A DNA stretch of 64,000 bases, taken from Sideroxydans sp. (lineage in GTDB: Bacteria; Pseudomonadota; Gammaproteobacteria; Burkholderiales; Gallionellaceae). The position numbers and the translations under genes were made by a program. This document shows, piece after piece, positions 33,693 through 42,420 of this stretch; position 1 is the stretch's first letter, and each line of letters opens with the position of its first letter. Where the stretch lies: the NCBI GenBank assembly GCA_028707175.1, contig JAQTUV010000001.1:248001-312000 (forward strand). The letters are read 5' to 3'. A model generated the notes under the pieces. That model saw nothing but the letters and a program-made list of their open reading frames with translations, made no database searches and was not told the origin of the DNA.

Positions 33693-35743
33693 ATCCACAG
33701 CACAATATGCAGGTCGGAACGGGGGGTGAGGAGGTGGTGGCCCTTTGGGAGGACGCACGCTCATTCTTTGGACGGGGACAGTGGCACGAAACCATAAGCG
33801 CCTGTCAGCAGGTATTGGAATTGGAGTTGGAACATTTCGAGGCTGTGTTGCTGGTGGGTAAGGCGGCGAACCAGTTGGGGCAATATGAACTGGCTGAAAG
33901 TTTCTTTCGTGCAGCCGTTTCACTACAGCCAGAATCGGTCGAGGCGATAAGCGAGCTCGGTGCTGTGTTGCTGATGCTGAAACAGCCTGACCCAGCTCTG
34001 GAGTGTTATCGACAAGTGTTAAGGCTGCATCCTGATTCGGCGCAGACGAACTTTGATATCAGCACCGCACTTTTTGATCTTGGGAAGATGGACGAGGCAG
34101 GCGCTTATTGCCAAGCGGCATTATCGCTGCAGCCGGATTTCGGCGCGGCGCAAATACGGATGGCGATGATCCACTTCCAACTCGACGACCCGCACCGTTC
34201 GCTTGAGATGTTGTACCGTGCTCAGCAACTGATGCCGGAAGACCTAAATGTTCTTAATCTCATCGCGCTCAATAAACTTGCGCTCGGATTGCCGGATGAG
34301 GCAGTGCCATATCTTGATCAGGTGCTGGCGCGGCTGCCGAGTGATGCGTTTGCTACAGCACGTTTGCAGGAGGCGCGGTACGGCATTCGTGAATCACTTT
34401 CGGCTAAGGAAGTACTCTACAGCTCGGGAATGATCGCTGAAGCTGAAATATTGGCGCGCGAAGAGTTGGCGCGCGAAGACTCGGTAGAGAATCATAACTT
34501 CTTGCTCAAGTGTTATCTCGCCAGTGACCGTCATTCAGCTAGAGACTATTTCCAAGAGAGCAGGGCATGGGCGCAAGCCCACGAGCATGAGAACGCTCTA
34601 CCGCAGCCTGACAAGTTCAGGAATAAGCGCATCCCCAATCGGCGTCTACGCGTCGGCATCGTGGGTGATTATTTCGTCGGAGTGATCGGTATGTACACTC
34701 TGTATCCACTGTTCAAGACATATGATCGCAACAAGATTGAGCTGTATTGCTACAACTTCGGTCCCGGCGGCGAATATCTTAGGCCAGTGCTCGATCACTA
34801 CCGCGACATCAGTCAGATGTCCGGGGATGATTTTTTCAAGTTAGTGCGTGAGGATGTGATCGACATCATGTTGGATATCAACGGGCGTATCCGCACCCCC
34901 AACTATTTTGAGACGCTGCTGCGGCAGCCCGCACCAATCCAGATCAATTGGTACAACCTGCCGTGCACGATGGGTGTGAAAGCTTTCAACTACGCCATCA
35001 CCGATGCATATTGCGTCCATCCGGAAGAGGAGTCTGACTATGTGGAAAAAATATTCCGCATGCCGATCGGGACGATTTGTGCCTGGGATATGGGTGCGCC
35101 GTCTGTGTTACCTCCCCCACCTTGTATGGAGAAAGGTTACGTCACCTTTGGCTGTTTCGCCGATTTCTTCAAGATCGGCCCAGACGTTCTGAATGCTTGG
35201 GTTCGACTGCTCAAGCGTGTGCCCCATGCTCGGTTATATCTTAAATCCAACAATCTTCGCTTGCGTGCAGAGCGTGAACGCGTCGCCGATATCTTCATTA
35301 CTTGCGGTATCGAGCCAGAGCGTCTGATCATGGAGGGATTGTCCTCGTTCGAGCAGATGAGGAGATGCTATGACTGGGTGGATGTGGCCCTCGATACATT
35401 TCCTTATAGCAGCGGATCAACCACTATCAATGCCTTGTGGCAGGGGGTACCCGTGATTACTATCGCGGGTGAAGATTGGCGCGGCAGGAGCGCCGCTGCG
35501 GTGATGGCTGGTGCGCAACTGGATGAGTTCGTCGCCCACGATGTCGATGACTATCTTGACAAGGCCTGTGCGCTGGCTGCCTCTCCAGTACGGTTGGCGG
35601 GGCTGCGCGCAACAATAGGCAAGCGCATGGCAGCTTCGCCGCAGTGGGACGTGAAATCGTTTGCGCGCAACTTCGAGAACTGCCTGCGCATGATCTGGCA
35701 GGATTGGCTGAAAACCACAGCAACAGGAAAGGAAGGACGCTGA
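33689..35743 (+). CDS. Second TPR-GT41-like glycosyltransferase, lacking the conserved His
   Basis: A 684-residue relative of the gene at 28841. TPR repeats fill about residues 10-230 (for example QLGQYELAESFFRAAVSLQP). A divergent GT41 domain follows with QINWYNLPCTMG, VTFGCFADFFKIG and LDTFPYSSGSTTINAL. The segment equivalent to DFRDH reads GDYFVGVIG and has no His. TTG 33689, overlapping the previous stop and preceded by GGGGGT, is used as start; ATG 33707 is the alternative. The catalytic activity is therefore doubtful, or the mechanism differs. Confidence 0.82.
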   Translation: MNPQHNMQVGTGGEEVVALWEDARSFFGRGQWHETISACQQVLELELEHFEAVLLVGKAANQLGQYELAESFFRAAVSLQPESVEAISELGAVLLMLKQPDPALECYRQVLRLHPDSAQTNFDISTALFDLGKMDEAGAYCQAALSLQPDFGAAQIRMAMIHFQLDDPHRSLEMLYRAQQLMPEDLNVLNLIALNKLALGLPDEAVPYLDQVLARLPSDAFATARLQEARYGIRESLSAKEVLYSSGMIAEAEILAREELAREDSVENHNFLLKCYLASDRHSARDYFQESRAWAQAHEHENALPQPDKFRNKRIPNRRLRVGIVGDYFVGVIGMYTLYPLFKTYDRNKIELYCYNFGPGGEYLRPVLDHYRDISQMSGDDFFKLVREDVIDIMLDINGRIRTPNYFETLLRQPAPIQINWYNLPCTMGVKAFNYAITDAYCVHPEEESDYVEKIFRMPIGTICAWDMGAPSVLPPPPCMEKGYVTFGCFADFFKIGPDVLNAWVRLLKRVPHARLYLKSNNLRLRAERERVADIFITCGIEPERLIMEGLSSFEQMRRCYDWVDVALDTFPYSSGSTTINALWQGVPVITIAGEDWRGRSAAAVMAGAQLDEFVAHDVDDYLDKACALAASPVRLAGLRATIGKRMAASPQWDVKSFARNFENCLRMIWQDWLKTTATGKEGR

Positions 35744-35878
35744 TGGGCTGCGTGAAGAGCGCCCCCGTGTTCGCGTCGATACCACCGTTCAGCACCCCAC
35801 CAACAAGCATGGCAGGAGGGTGATTCGAGTCAGACACACCGCCTCGACAGAACCTGAGGCGATATAGAAAGGGTGACG
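35744..35878 (+). other. Gap between GT41-like gene and propeller protein
   Basis: About 135 bases with no gene that I can support. A ribosome site (AAGGG) near the right end serves the next gene. It may hold the joint between two differently composed blocks. Confidence 0.4.
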
Positions 35879-36820
35879 ATGTTCAAGTGGGAAAAAAAAG
35901 GACGCATCTTCGCGCCGGACAACAACTATCCGTGGATGTTCAGTCACGCCCAGTGTCCGTTCCCGCTGGAGTTCGATGACTTCATCCGGGTCTACTTCGC
36001 CACGCGGGAAGACTACAAGGCGGGTATGTGCCGAGCCTATGGCGGTTACGTGGATCTGGACAAGCAGACTTTCAAGGTGATCGATATCTCCTCGCAACCC
36101 CTGATGGATCTGGGCGGCGTGGGCGAGTTCGACGAGTTCGGTTCGATGCCGATCAGCGTCGTCAGACAAGGCGGGGAGTTCTATCTTTACTATGTGGGCT
36201 GGTCGCGCGGTTTCAGCGTTCCCTACGACTGGGAGATCGGCCTGGCGAAAAGTCAGGATGGTGCGCGGTTCGTCAAAGTCGGCAAGGGTCCGCTGCTCGG
36301 CCCAACCGTGAACGAGCCCTACCTGAACTCGACCCCAGTGGTCTACAAGCTGGCCGAGGATGACTGGCACATGTTCTACCACACCGGCGTGCAATGGATC
36401 AGGCAGGGCGACAAGCTTGAGTCACAGTACGTCATCAAGCACGCCACCTCGACCAACGGCATCGACTGGAACAGGAACAACAGACAGGTTATCCCGTTCA
36501 AGGTGGAGAACGAATGCCAGACCACGCCCGCAATCATGAAGCTGGACGACAGGTTTCACATGTTCTTCTGCTATCGCTACGGGCTGGATTTCAGGGCGAC
36601 TCGGGATAGGGCCTACCGCATCGGTTATGCTTACTCGGACGACCTGGTGAACTGGACGCGCGACGATGCGCAGGCCGGGATCGACGTTTCGGAGAGTGGC
36701 TGGGACTCGCAGATGATCGAGTATCCTCATATCGCGAAGATCAATGGCAAGTTCATCATGTTTTACTGCGGCAACCATTTCGGCAAAGAAGGTTTTGGCT
36801 ATGCGGAGCTGGTGCTGTAG
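35879..36820 (+). CDS. Five-bladed beta-propeller glycosidase-like protein
   Basis: A 313-residue soluble protein with the look of the GH43/GH32/GH130-type five-bladed propeller: repeated aromatic strands ending in short acidic turns (FYLYYVGWSRG, WHMFYHTG, FHMFFCYRYG, KFIMFYCGNHFG). No signal peptide is seen, so it acts in the cytoplasm. ATG 35879 is favoured by AAGGG five bases away. In this context it may handle a phosphorylated or nucleotide-linked sugar, but no substrate can be read from sequence. It belongs to the G+C-rich block. Confidence 0.7.
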   Translation: MFKWEKKGRIFAPDNNYPWMFSHAQCPFPLEFDDFIRVYFATREDYKAGMCRAYGGYVDLDKQTFKVIDISSQPLMDLGGVGEFDEFGSMPISVVRQGGEFYLYYVGWSRGFSVPYDWEIGLAKSQDGARFVKVGKGPLLGPTVNEPYLNSTPVVYKLAEDDWHMFYHTGVQWIRQGDKLESQYVIKHATSTNGIDWNRNNRQVIPFKVENECQTTPAIMKLDDRFHMFFCYRYGLDFRATRDRAYRIGYAYSDDLVNWTRDDAQAGIDVSESGWDSQMIEYPHIAKINGKFIMFYCGNHFGKEGFGYAELVL

Positions 36821-36850
36821 CTTGGGACAGACAGAGGAGTTGAATACAAA

Positions 36851-38581
36851 ATGAAAGTCGCCAAATATGTAGTCGATCTGTTGAGCAAGAACGGGATCGA
36901 TACCGTGTTTGGTCAGATCGGCGGATTCAACGCGGACTTGATCGATGCGATCGCTGTGAGCGAGAAGCAGAGATTCGTGTTGAACTATCACGAGCAGGGC
37001 GCCGCCTTTGCCGCCAACGCGTTCGCCATGGTCAACGAGAACGTGGGCGTGGCCACCTCCTCGGGTGCGCCGAGTTCCTGCAATCTCGTCGCGGGCATCG
37101 CCAACGCCTTTTTCGATTCCATCCCCTGCTTGTTCTTGGTCGGCAGCGTCCATTCGCAAGCCGTCAGAAAATCTCCCGAAGTCAGACAGAACGCTTTTGA
37201 AGAACTGGACATGGTCGGTTTGACGGCCGGGATAACGAAATACGCAGTCAAGATCAATGACCTGAAGGATGTCAGGTACTGCCTGGAGAAGGCGCTATAC
37301 ATCGCAAAGGAAGGACGCAAAGGCCCGGTGCTGATCGACCTTCCTTATGACATCGCCAGAAGCGATATCAATGTGGAAGAGCTCAACGGCTACACACCGG
37401 ATGCGGCAAGAGCATTCGACACGATCGATGTGTCGCAGATAAAAGAAGCGCTGCAACACGCCAAAAGGCCGCTGCTGTTGTTGGGTGGCGGCTGCAAGAA
37501 CGAATCCACAAGAAACGCGATTCTCCAGTTCCTCGACAAGGCGCCCATTCCGGCGGTGGCTTCGCTCTGCGGTCTTGATGTGCTGCCGCACGAGCATCCT
37601 TCCTTCGTCGGTTTTATCGGGCACTACGGCAACCGCTATGCCAACTTCGCGCTGGCGAATTGCGACTGCCTGATCATCCTAGGTTCACGGCTGGACGAGC
37701 GGCAGCTCGCGGGCGACAAGAGCCGATTCGCTGGTGAGGCAAAGATCATCCGGGTGGACATCGACCGTACCGAACTCGATCGGGTACAGCCCGGCAACGG
37801 CAGTACGGGCAATCTGCATCTCTATTCCAGCGTGGAGAATTTCCTAGGGCAGATGCTGAAGGAGGGCTGGCCGAAACTCTCCTTCCCGAAATGGCATGCG
37901 GTGATCGCGCAATGGAAGGCACGTTATCCCTCGCACGACATGAGCAACCGCGAGGTCAACGCCAACGACTTCCTGCACGCGATCTCCGAAGACCTTCCCG
38001 AAGATATGGTGGTGTGTGCCGATGTCGGACAGAACCAGATGTTCACGGCGCAATCATTCCGCCTGAGAAAGGGCAATCGACTGTTGAACACAGGCGGCTA
38101 CGGTTCGATGGGCTTCTCTCTTCCCGCAGCGATCGGTGCGGCCTATGCCTGGCCGGAGGCGACGGTGATCTCCATCAATGGGGACGGCGGCCTGATGATG
38201 AACATCCAGGAACTGCAAGCCGTCAAACGGGACAAGCTGCCGATCAAGATCATCGTGCTGAACAACAACTGTCTGGGCATGATCCGGCGGCTGCAGGAGC
38301 GGATCTTTGACGACCGTACCACCGGCTCGGTGGAAGGCTACGAAGCCCCCGATTATTCCGCCATTGCGCCATCCTACGGCCTCGAGTACGTCAAGATCGA
38401 TGCGGTGGAAAAATATGGTCTGGTCAGGGATCTGTTGAAAAGCCCCGCCGCCATGATCATCGAAGTCGAACTGCCGCAGCGGATCATGAACAACCCGGAA
38501 CCCGGCGCAGCGATTGATCTGCAAACGCCGCTGCTTTCCGAGCAAGAGAACATGCAGATCAAAATGGATTGCCTTTTCTGA
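36851..38581 (+). CDS. Thiamine-pyrophosphate-dependent enzyme (acetolactate synthase-like)
   Basis: A 576-residue protein of the acetolactate synthase/benzoylformate decarboxylase superfamily. The catalytic glutamate is in YHEQGAAFAANAFA (about Glu48). The TPP/Mg motif begins INGDGGLMM (about 443-449) and ends LNNNCLGM. Three domains of the usual order are visible. It is not simply IlvB: it stands among sugar genes without a regulatory subunit. It may join a two-carbon or three-carbon keto unit to a sugar aldehyde or act on a keto-sugar. Its stop overlaps the ATP-grasp gene start (TGATG). Confidence 0.85.
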   Translation: MKVAKYVVDLLSKNGIDTVFGQIGGFNADLIDAIAVSEKQRFVLNYHEQGAAFAANAFAMVNENVGVATSSGAPSSCNLVAGIANAFFDSIPCLFLVGSVHSQAVRKSPEVRQNAFEELDMVGLTAGITKYAVKINDLKDVRYCLEKALYIAKEGRKGPVLIDLPYDIARSDINVEELNGYTPDAARAFDTIDVSQIKEALQHAKRPLLLLGGGCKNESTRNAILQFLDKAPIPAVASLCGLDVLPHEHPSFVGFIGHYGNRYANFALANCDCLIILGSRLDERQLAGDKSRFAGEAKIIRVDIDRTELDRVQPGNGSTGNLHLYSSVENFLGQMLKEGWPKLSFPKWHAVIAQWKARYPSHDMSNREVNANDFLHAISEDLPEDMVVCADVGQNQMFTAQSFRLRKGNRLLNTGGYGSMGFSLPAAIGAAYAWPEATVISINGDGGLMMNIQELQAVKRDKLPIKIIVLNNNCLGMIRRLQERIFDDRTTGSVEGYEAPDYSAIAPSYGLEYVKIDAVEKYGLVRDLLKSPAAMIIEVELPQRIMNNPEPGAAIDLQTPLLSEQENMQIKMDCLF

Positions 38582-39543
38582 TGAGAACGATTCTGGTATC
38601 AGGTGCTTCCGGCATCATCGGCTACGGGATTTTGAAATCCCTGCGGCTGAGCCATCCCGATTGCCGCTTGATCGGCACGACAGTGTATGAGCGCTCTGCC
38701 GCCCCGGCCTTTTGCGATGTGTTTGAAAAAGCGCCAATGACCAATCACGAGAGTTATATCCCATGGCTGCTTGATGTCATTCAAAGACACGATGTATCAC
38801 TGCTCATCCCTGGCATCGAAGTGGATGTTGTTGCCTGGAACGAACACCGCGCCGCGATTGAACAGAGCGGCGCGCAAGTGCTGCTGAACGATCCGGAACT
38901 GATCCGCTTGTGTGCCGACAAGTGGCAGTTCTACCAGAGTCTGCTAAAGCACAGATCGCCTTACGCCATCCCGACCGGCCTTGAATTCGATGAGACCACA
39001 CAGTGTTTTCCGCTGCTGCTCAAACCCAGAAAGGGCTCGGGCTCGAAAGGGATAGTCATCGTCAACGACAAGGCCGCACTCAGGCAACATCTTGGGGCAA
39101 CAGAGCAGGGCATGATGATCCAGCCCGTGATCGGCACTGAAGAAGAGGAATACACGACATCGGCGTTCTTTGATTGCGACAGCAGGCTGTGCGCGTTTCA
39201 TACCCTCAGGCGGACGCTCTCCGAAGCCGGGTTCACCGAGACTGCCGAGACTGTCGAGCTAGAGGGGGTTCAGGACGCACTGCTGCACTTCGGCAAGATA
39301 TTCAAGCCGGTCGGCCCGACCAACTTCCAGTTCCGGGTGGACGGCGGCCAGTTGAGATTGCTGGAGATCAATCCGCGCATTTCATCCAGCACCTCGCTGC
39401 GTGCCGCCTTCGGCTATAACGAAAGCGCCATGAGCGTCGAGTGGTTGCTGGATGGCAAGGTCCCCGACCAGCCGGTGCTGAAACAAGGTTATGCAGTCAG
39501 GTACACAGAGGATTTGATTTTCTATGATCGCACTCATCTCTGA
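38581..39543 (+). CDS. ATP-grasp ligase-type protein
   Basis: A 320-residue ATP-grasp enzyme like carbamoyl-phosphate-synthase-type or PylC-type ligases. The N-terminus is a Rossmann-like pre-ATP-grasp domain (TILVSGASGIIGYGIL). The grasp core has PLLLKPRKGSGSKGI, MIQPVIGTEEEEYTTS and the Mg-binding LLEINPRISSSTSL. Such enzymes form amide or ester bonds through an acyl-phosphate. ATG 38581 is chosen for the one-base overlap with the TPP enzyme stop; the next gene overlaps by 20 bases. It probably adds an amino acid or other acid to the product of this pathway. Confidence 0.82.
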   Translation: MRTILVSGASGIIGYGILKSLRLSHPDCRLIGTTVYERSAAPAFCDVFEKAPMTNHESYIPWLLDVIQRHDVSLLIPGIEVDVVAWNEHRAAIEQSGAQVLLNDPELIRLCADKWQFYQSLLKHRSPYAIPTGLEFDETTQCFPLLLKPRKGSGSKGIVIVNDKAALRQHLGATEQGMMIQPVIGTEEEEYTTSAFFDCDSRLCAFHTLRRTLSEAGFTETAETVELEGVQDALLHFGKIFKPVGPTNFQFRVDGGQLRLLEINPRISSSTSLRAAFGYNESAMSVEWLLDGKVPDQPVLKQGYAVRYTEDLIFYDRTHL

Positions 39544-40204
39544 CATCCACGGCAACTACACCGCGCTGCGCGAAGTGTTGGCGCGTATCGATGCCCTGGG
39601 CATCGATGAAATCTATTGCCTGGGCGATACAGCTGGCTACTATTCCGAGATCAATGAATGCTGCGACGAGCTGCGCAAAAGAAAGATCAAGTCGGTCATG
39701 GGGAATCACGACTGGTACATAGCTTCAAAGGGGTTCTGTCCCCGCTCGAACAGTGCCAATGACTGCCTGCAATACCAGCAACAAGTCATCACCGCAGAGA
39801 ACCTTGCCTGGCTACGCAGCCTGCCGGTGTATATGGATGCTGGTGACTTGCGCATGGTGCATGGCGGGTGGGGCGACCCTATCGACGAATATCTGAATCC
39901 TCGCGATGACTATTTTTCCCGCATCGAGGGCACTTATTTCGCCACCGGCCATACCCACCGCCAAGTCATCGCCCCGTTCGGCGACAAGGTCTATTGCAAC
40001 CCCGGCTCCGTCGGACAACCCCGAGACAACGATCCCAGAGCCGCCTTCGCCACCTTTGACGGCGGCAAGTTTGAACTGCATCGAGTCGAGTACGACATCA
40101 GCCGCGTCGCAGGGTTGATGGAGAAAGCCGGTTTCTCAGGTTATTACACTGATTGTTTGAAGACGGGTGCAAAGAATCTCGGGTGGGAGGCTGGGAAGGG
40201 CTGA
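39524..40204 (+). CDS. Metallophosphoesterase (YfcE/MJ0936-like)
   Basis: A 226-residue calcineurin-like phosphoesterase. All metal-ligand motifs are present: SDIHGN (7-12), GDTAGYY, GNHDWY, MVHGGW and GHTHRQ. Members remove phosphate from nucleotides or phosphosugars. Its start lies 20 bases inside the preceding ATP-grasp gene, so the two are tightly coupled and may act in one pathway. It ends the plus-strand island; the integron cassettes begin about 85 bases beyond. Confidence 0.87.
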   Translation: MIALISDIHGNYTALREVLARIDALGIDEIYCLGDTAGYYSEINECCDELRKRKIKSVMGNHDWYIASKGFCPRSNSANDCLQYQQQVITAENLAWLRSLPVYMDAGDLRMVHGGWGDPIDEYLNPRDDYFSRIEGTYFATGHTHRQVIAPFGDKVYCNPGSVGQPRDNDPRAAFATFDGGKFELHRVEYDISRVAGLMEKAGFSGYYTDCLKTGAKNLGWEAGKG

Positions 40205-40303
40205 TTCGGAGGGGGCAGTTTCCGAAATCAGCTGACATGTGCGATTGCAAGACCTGACCCCGTTTGTTGCATGCGAACTTGAGCGTAGGGTTAGCCGATG
40301 ACG

Positions 40304-40804
40304 TCATAAAGTCGGCTTAAATCCAAGATCTTTTATGCCAGCCATTGTTGCTATTTTTCCTCGTAAATTGGAAAGCTCTTCTGGCTCCGTATAGCCAGAA
40401 AGAAATGTACCCCAAACAGGAGATGTAGTTAATAAGGCGATACGATTCCCATTTTTTAGTAGCACCTCGAGCTGAATGTATGTATCACCTTCACCACTGA
40501 ATGTGTCGCAAGATTTAATTGATTCCAGCTCGTCGAAAATATAGCAAGTGGGCTTTGCTCTTAGACGATGATGAACTTCCACTATTCGATTGCTTGGAAC
40601 AAAGATGATTTTGTATGGTTTGAAAAATGGCAATGCCAGAACCATGAACAGCGTTAGTGCGAGTGGTGGTGCCCACCAGATAAGCTTGATTTCGTACTGC
40701 AACATAAAAAGAACAAATGCCAGCGCCAATAGTGGGGCCAATAAAAACAATACCCATATGCCCTTTTGTGGGCTGAATATAAGGGTTTCAGAATCAGAAC
40801 TCAT
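40304..40804 (-). CDS. Cassette gene 4: two-helix membrane protein of unknown function
   Basis: A 166-residue protein with two membrane helices (about 16-36 and 42-60) and a C-terminal soluble part of alternating strands (KIIFVPSNRIVEVHHRL, TYIQLEVLLKNGNRIALLTT) that resembles a PH-like fold, though this is only an impression. The ATG lies ten bases after the attC core, with AGGA between. The stop is eight bases before the GGCTAAC that closes the cassette. I do not recognise the family. Confidence 0.65.
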   Translation of the reverse strand: MSSDSETLIFSPQKGIWVLFLLAPLLALAFVLFMLQYEIKLIWWAPPLALTLFMVLALPFFKPYKIIFVPSNRIVEVHHRLRAKPTCYIFDELESIKSCDTFSGEGDTYIQLEVLLKNGNRIALLTTSPVWGTFLSGYTEPEELSNLRGKIATMAGIKDLGFKPTL

Positions 40805-40813
40805 CGGGTCCTG

Positions 40814-40871
40814 GGCTAACGTTGAATTGAGGGGCTGGCGTAGCCAGTCCCACTCGAATGTAAGGTTAGGC
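40814..40871 (-). repeat. attC site 1 (58 bases)
   Basis: On the minus strand it runs from R'' GCCTAAC to R' GTTAGCC. The inner arms fold as GAG-T-GGG-A-CTGG against CCAGCCCCTC, leaving T and A unpaired, the typical extrahelical bases of attC. The end of the ankyrin gene is encoded inside it and its TAG stop lies in the R' core. Confidence 0.88.
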
Positions 40872-41475
40872 TGGCTGCGTTCCCATCATTTTGAATGTCC
40901 TTCAATCGTTGGCATAACGCACCTCTTTTGCTTGCCCGCTTCTCTTCAAGCTTGAGACAGAACTCAATAGGGGTAAGACCGCTAGCGGATTTGGCTGATG
41001 GCTCGGCCTTGGTACGAACGTCAGCACCGGCATTAAGTAGAATCTCCAGGTACAGTGCATCTTGAAAAAGCACAGCCTCGTGCAAAGGGGTTAAGCCTTG
41101 GCTAAGTTGATTGACTGACTCACCACGAGCAATGAAGTGGTGTAGCAACTCTGTTGCTTGTTCCCGTTTATCGGAAGGTACGTGCGCCATAGCTCGGCCA
41201 ACCCAAGCAACCAAAGAAACCTCGCATCCAAGGGATGGAGTTTCGCATGGCCTGTAAGGGATGTCTGTGTTCAGTAACAACCAGCGAGCAGCACCCGGAG
41301 GCAAAAAAATCCCGTTCACCGAGAACGGATTGAGTGTCCATTCGCTCGGGCCAAGCAACGCAATTGTCGTGAGGCCATTCGTCGAATCTGCCAATCGGAG
41401 CGTACGCATTGCGGTTGGCAGCACCAACACGAGACACAGCAAAATCACACCGATGAAGTAAATGCGGCGGGTCAT
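40816..41475 (-). CDS. Cassette gene 3: membrane-anchored ankyrin-repeat protein
   Basis: A 219-residue protein with an N-terminal membrane or signal helix (YFIGVILLCLVLVLPTAM) and one to two ankyrin repeats near residues 125-180 (GLTPLHEAVLFQDALYLEILLNAGADV broken into its motif TPLHEAV and LLNAGAD). ATG 41475 lies nine bases after the core; an in-frame start at 41502 would be inside attC and is rejected. The last 18 or so residues are encoded by attC 1 itself. Function is unknown; ankyrin repeats bind proteins. Confidence 0.7.
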   Translation of the reverse strand: MTRRIYFIGVILLCLVLVLPTAMRTLRLADSTNGLTTIALLGPSEWTLNPFSVNGIFLPPGAARWLLLNTDIPYRPCETPSLGCEVSLVAWVGRAMAHVPSDKREQATELLHHFIARGESVNQLSQGLTPLHEAVLFQDALYLEILLNAGADVRTKAEPSAKSASGLTPIEFCLKLEEKRASKRGALCQRLKDIQNDGNAASLTLHSSGTGYASPSIQR

Positions 41476-41483
41476 GAGTGGTG

Positions 41484-41550
41484 GCCTAACGTTTGAATTC
41501 ACCGGCCTGCGCGGCTTTTCGCGCAGGTCCGGTGGAATGATGGGTTATGC
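41484..41550 (-). repeat. attC site 2 (67 bases)
   Basis: Minus strand: R'' GCATAAC to R' GTTAGGC, with inner arms CACCGG-A-CCTGCGCG and CGCGCAGGCCGGTG around AAAAG. The extra A is unpaired. The palindromic centre is longer than in site 1. Confidence 0.9.
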
Positions 41551-41651
41551 GGCAATTGTGCACACGTCATGCATAGTACTAGCTGTCCTATTTGCGCTCA
41601 AAACGGACTTACCTAAGGGCTTCGTCGATGCAATAGCTGTTCGTCGCCATG

Positions 41652-42212
41652 TCAGTCGGTCGTTTCGGCCAGAATGGCCCATTGATCGCAGGCTTCCACC
41701 AGAGCCTCCCGTGTGCCGCCACAAGTGACTGTTCGATGAACGACCTGGCCCCAAACATGGCTGGCAGCCTCCAGCGAGGAAACCCAGATGTAGGGAATCG
41801 TTTGCCCCACGAGCGGCGCGATAATGTCTGCCGGGTAGTCGCGCGCCATGAAGGCATGGGAGCACAGAATGTGATAGCTGCTGCCTGCTACTACGCCTAC
41901 ACAGCCGGAGTTGTCCGTTTCAATCACGCCAAAACCCATGCGGCGAAATCGATCGAGGCTGGGCGCGATATCGGGCAGAATGGTCAATGGGGTGGTACGT
42001 CGGACAGGGCCGCTGGAGACGGTGAGCGCGTCCACGGACAGGGCGAGCACGGACGCAAGGGCCGCGAGCGATGAGAGGGTCGCCTTGTCGCCTCGTTCCA
42101 GGCGCTGCACTGTTCGCGTGCTTACCCCGCTTACCGCTGCAAGATGATCCTGCGACCAGCCGCGCTTGCAGCGTTCCGATTTGAGACGGGCTCGGTTGAC
42201 TGCGATGGGCAT
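41652..42212 (-). CDS. Cassette gene 2: HTH (XRE-type) transcription regulator
   Basis: A 186-residue protein with an N-terminal helix-turn-helix of the XRE type (LKSERCKRGWSQDHLAAVSG, TRTVQRLERG in its recognition part) and a C-terminal domain of about 100 residues that I cannot name. ATG 42212 follows AGGAG by seven bases; the upstream in-frame start at 42275 is not supported. The cassette leaves 140 bases before and 100 bases after the gene with nothing seen. A regulator in a cassette may control neighbouring or host genes. Confidence 0.75.
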   Translation of the reverse strand: MPIAVNRARLKSERCKRGWSQDHLAAVSGVSTRTVQRLERGDKATLSSLAALASVLALSVDALTVSSGPVRRTTPLTILPDIAPSLDRFRRMGFGVIETDNSGCVGVVAGSSYHILCSHAFMARDYPADIIAPLVGQTIPYIWVSSLEAASHVWGQVVHRTVTCGGTREALVEACDQWAILAETTD

Positions 42213-42350
42213 GGCAATGCTCCTAGTGTTATTTAGATCAAGACTACGGTAGCACCAGTACAAACGCGCCGCCACGACGGGAACACGTCACCTAATTTCC
42301 GCTCCTCGCCGCATCCAGACTCCCAAAAGTAAGTGATACACGTCTTTGCC

Positions 42351-42413
42351 GCATAACGTAAAAGTGAGGGGCTGCGCGCTTTTGCGCAGTCCCTCTCGAC
42401 TGACGGGTTGGGC
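42351..42413 (-). repeat. attC site 3 (63 bases)
   Basis: Minus strand: R'' GCCCAAC to R' GTTATGC. Inner arms GAG-A-GGG-A-CTGCGC and GCGCAGCCCCTC pair around an A-rich loop, leaving two bases unpaired. It closes cassette 1 and opens cassette 2. Confidence 0.9.
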
Positions 42414-42420
42414 ATATACA

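Noticed and set aside
40205-40289. Remaining half of a fourth attC at the end of the array
   Set aside because: No RYYYAAC-like element or pairing arms were found at the needed distance from GTTAGCC (40290-40296), so it is treated as truncated.
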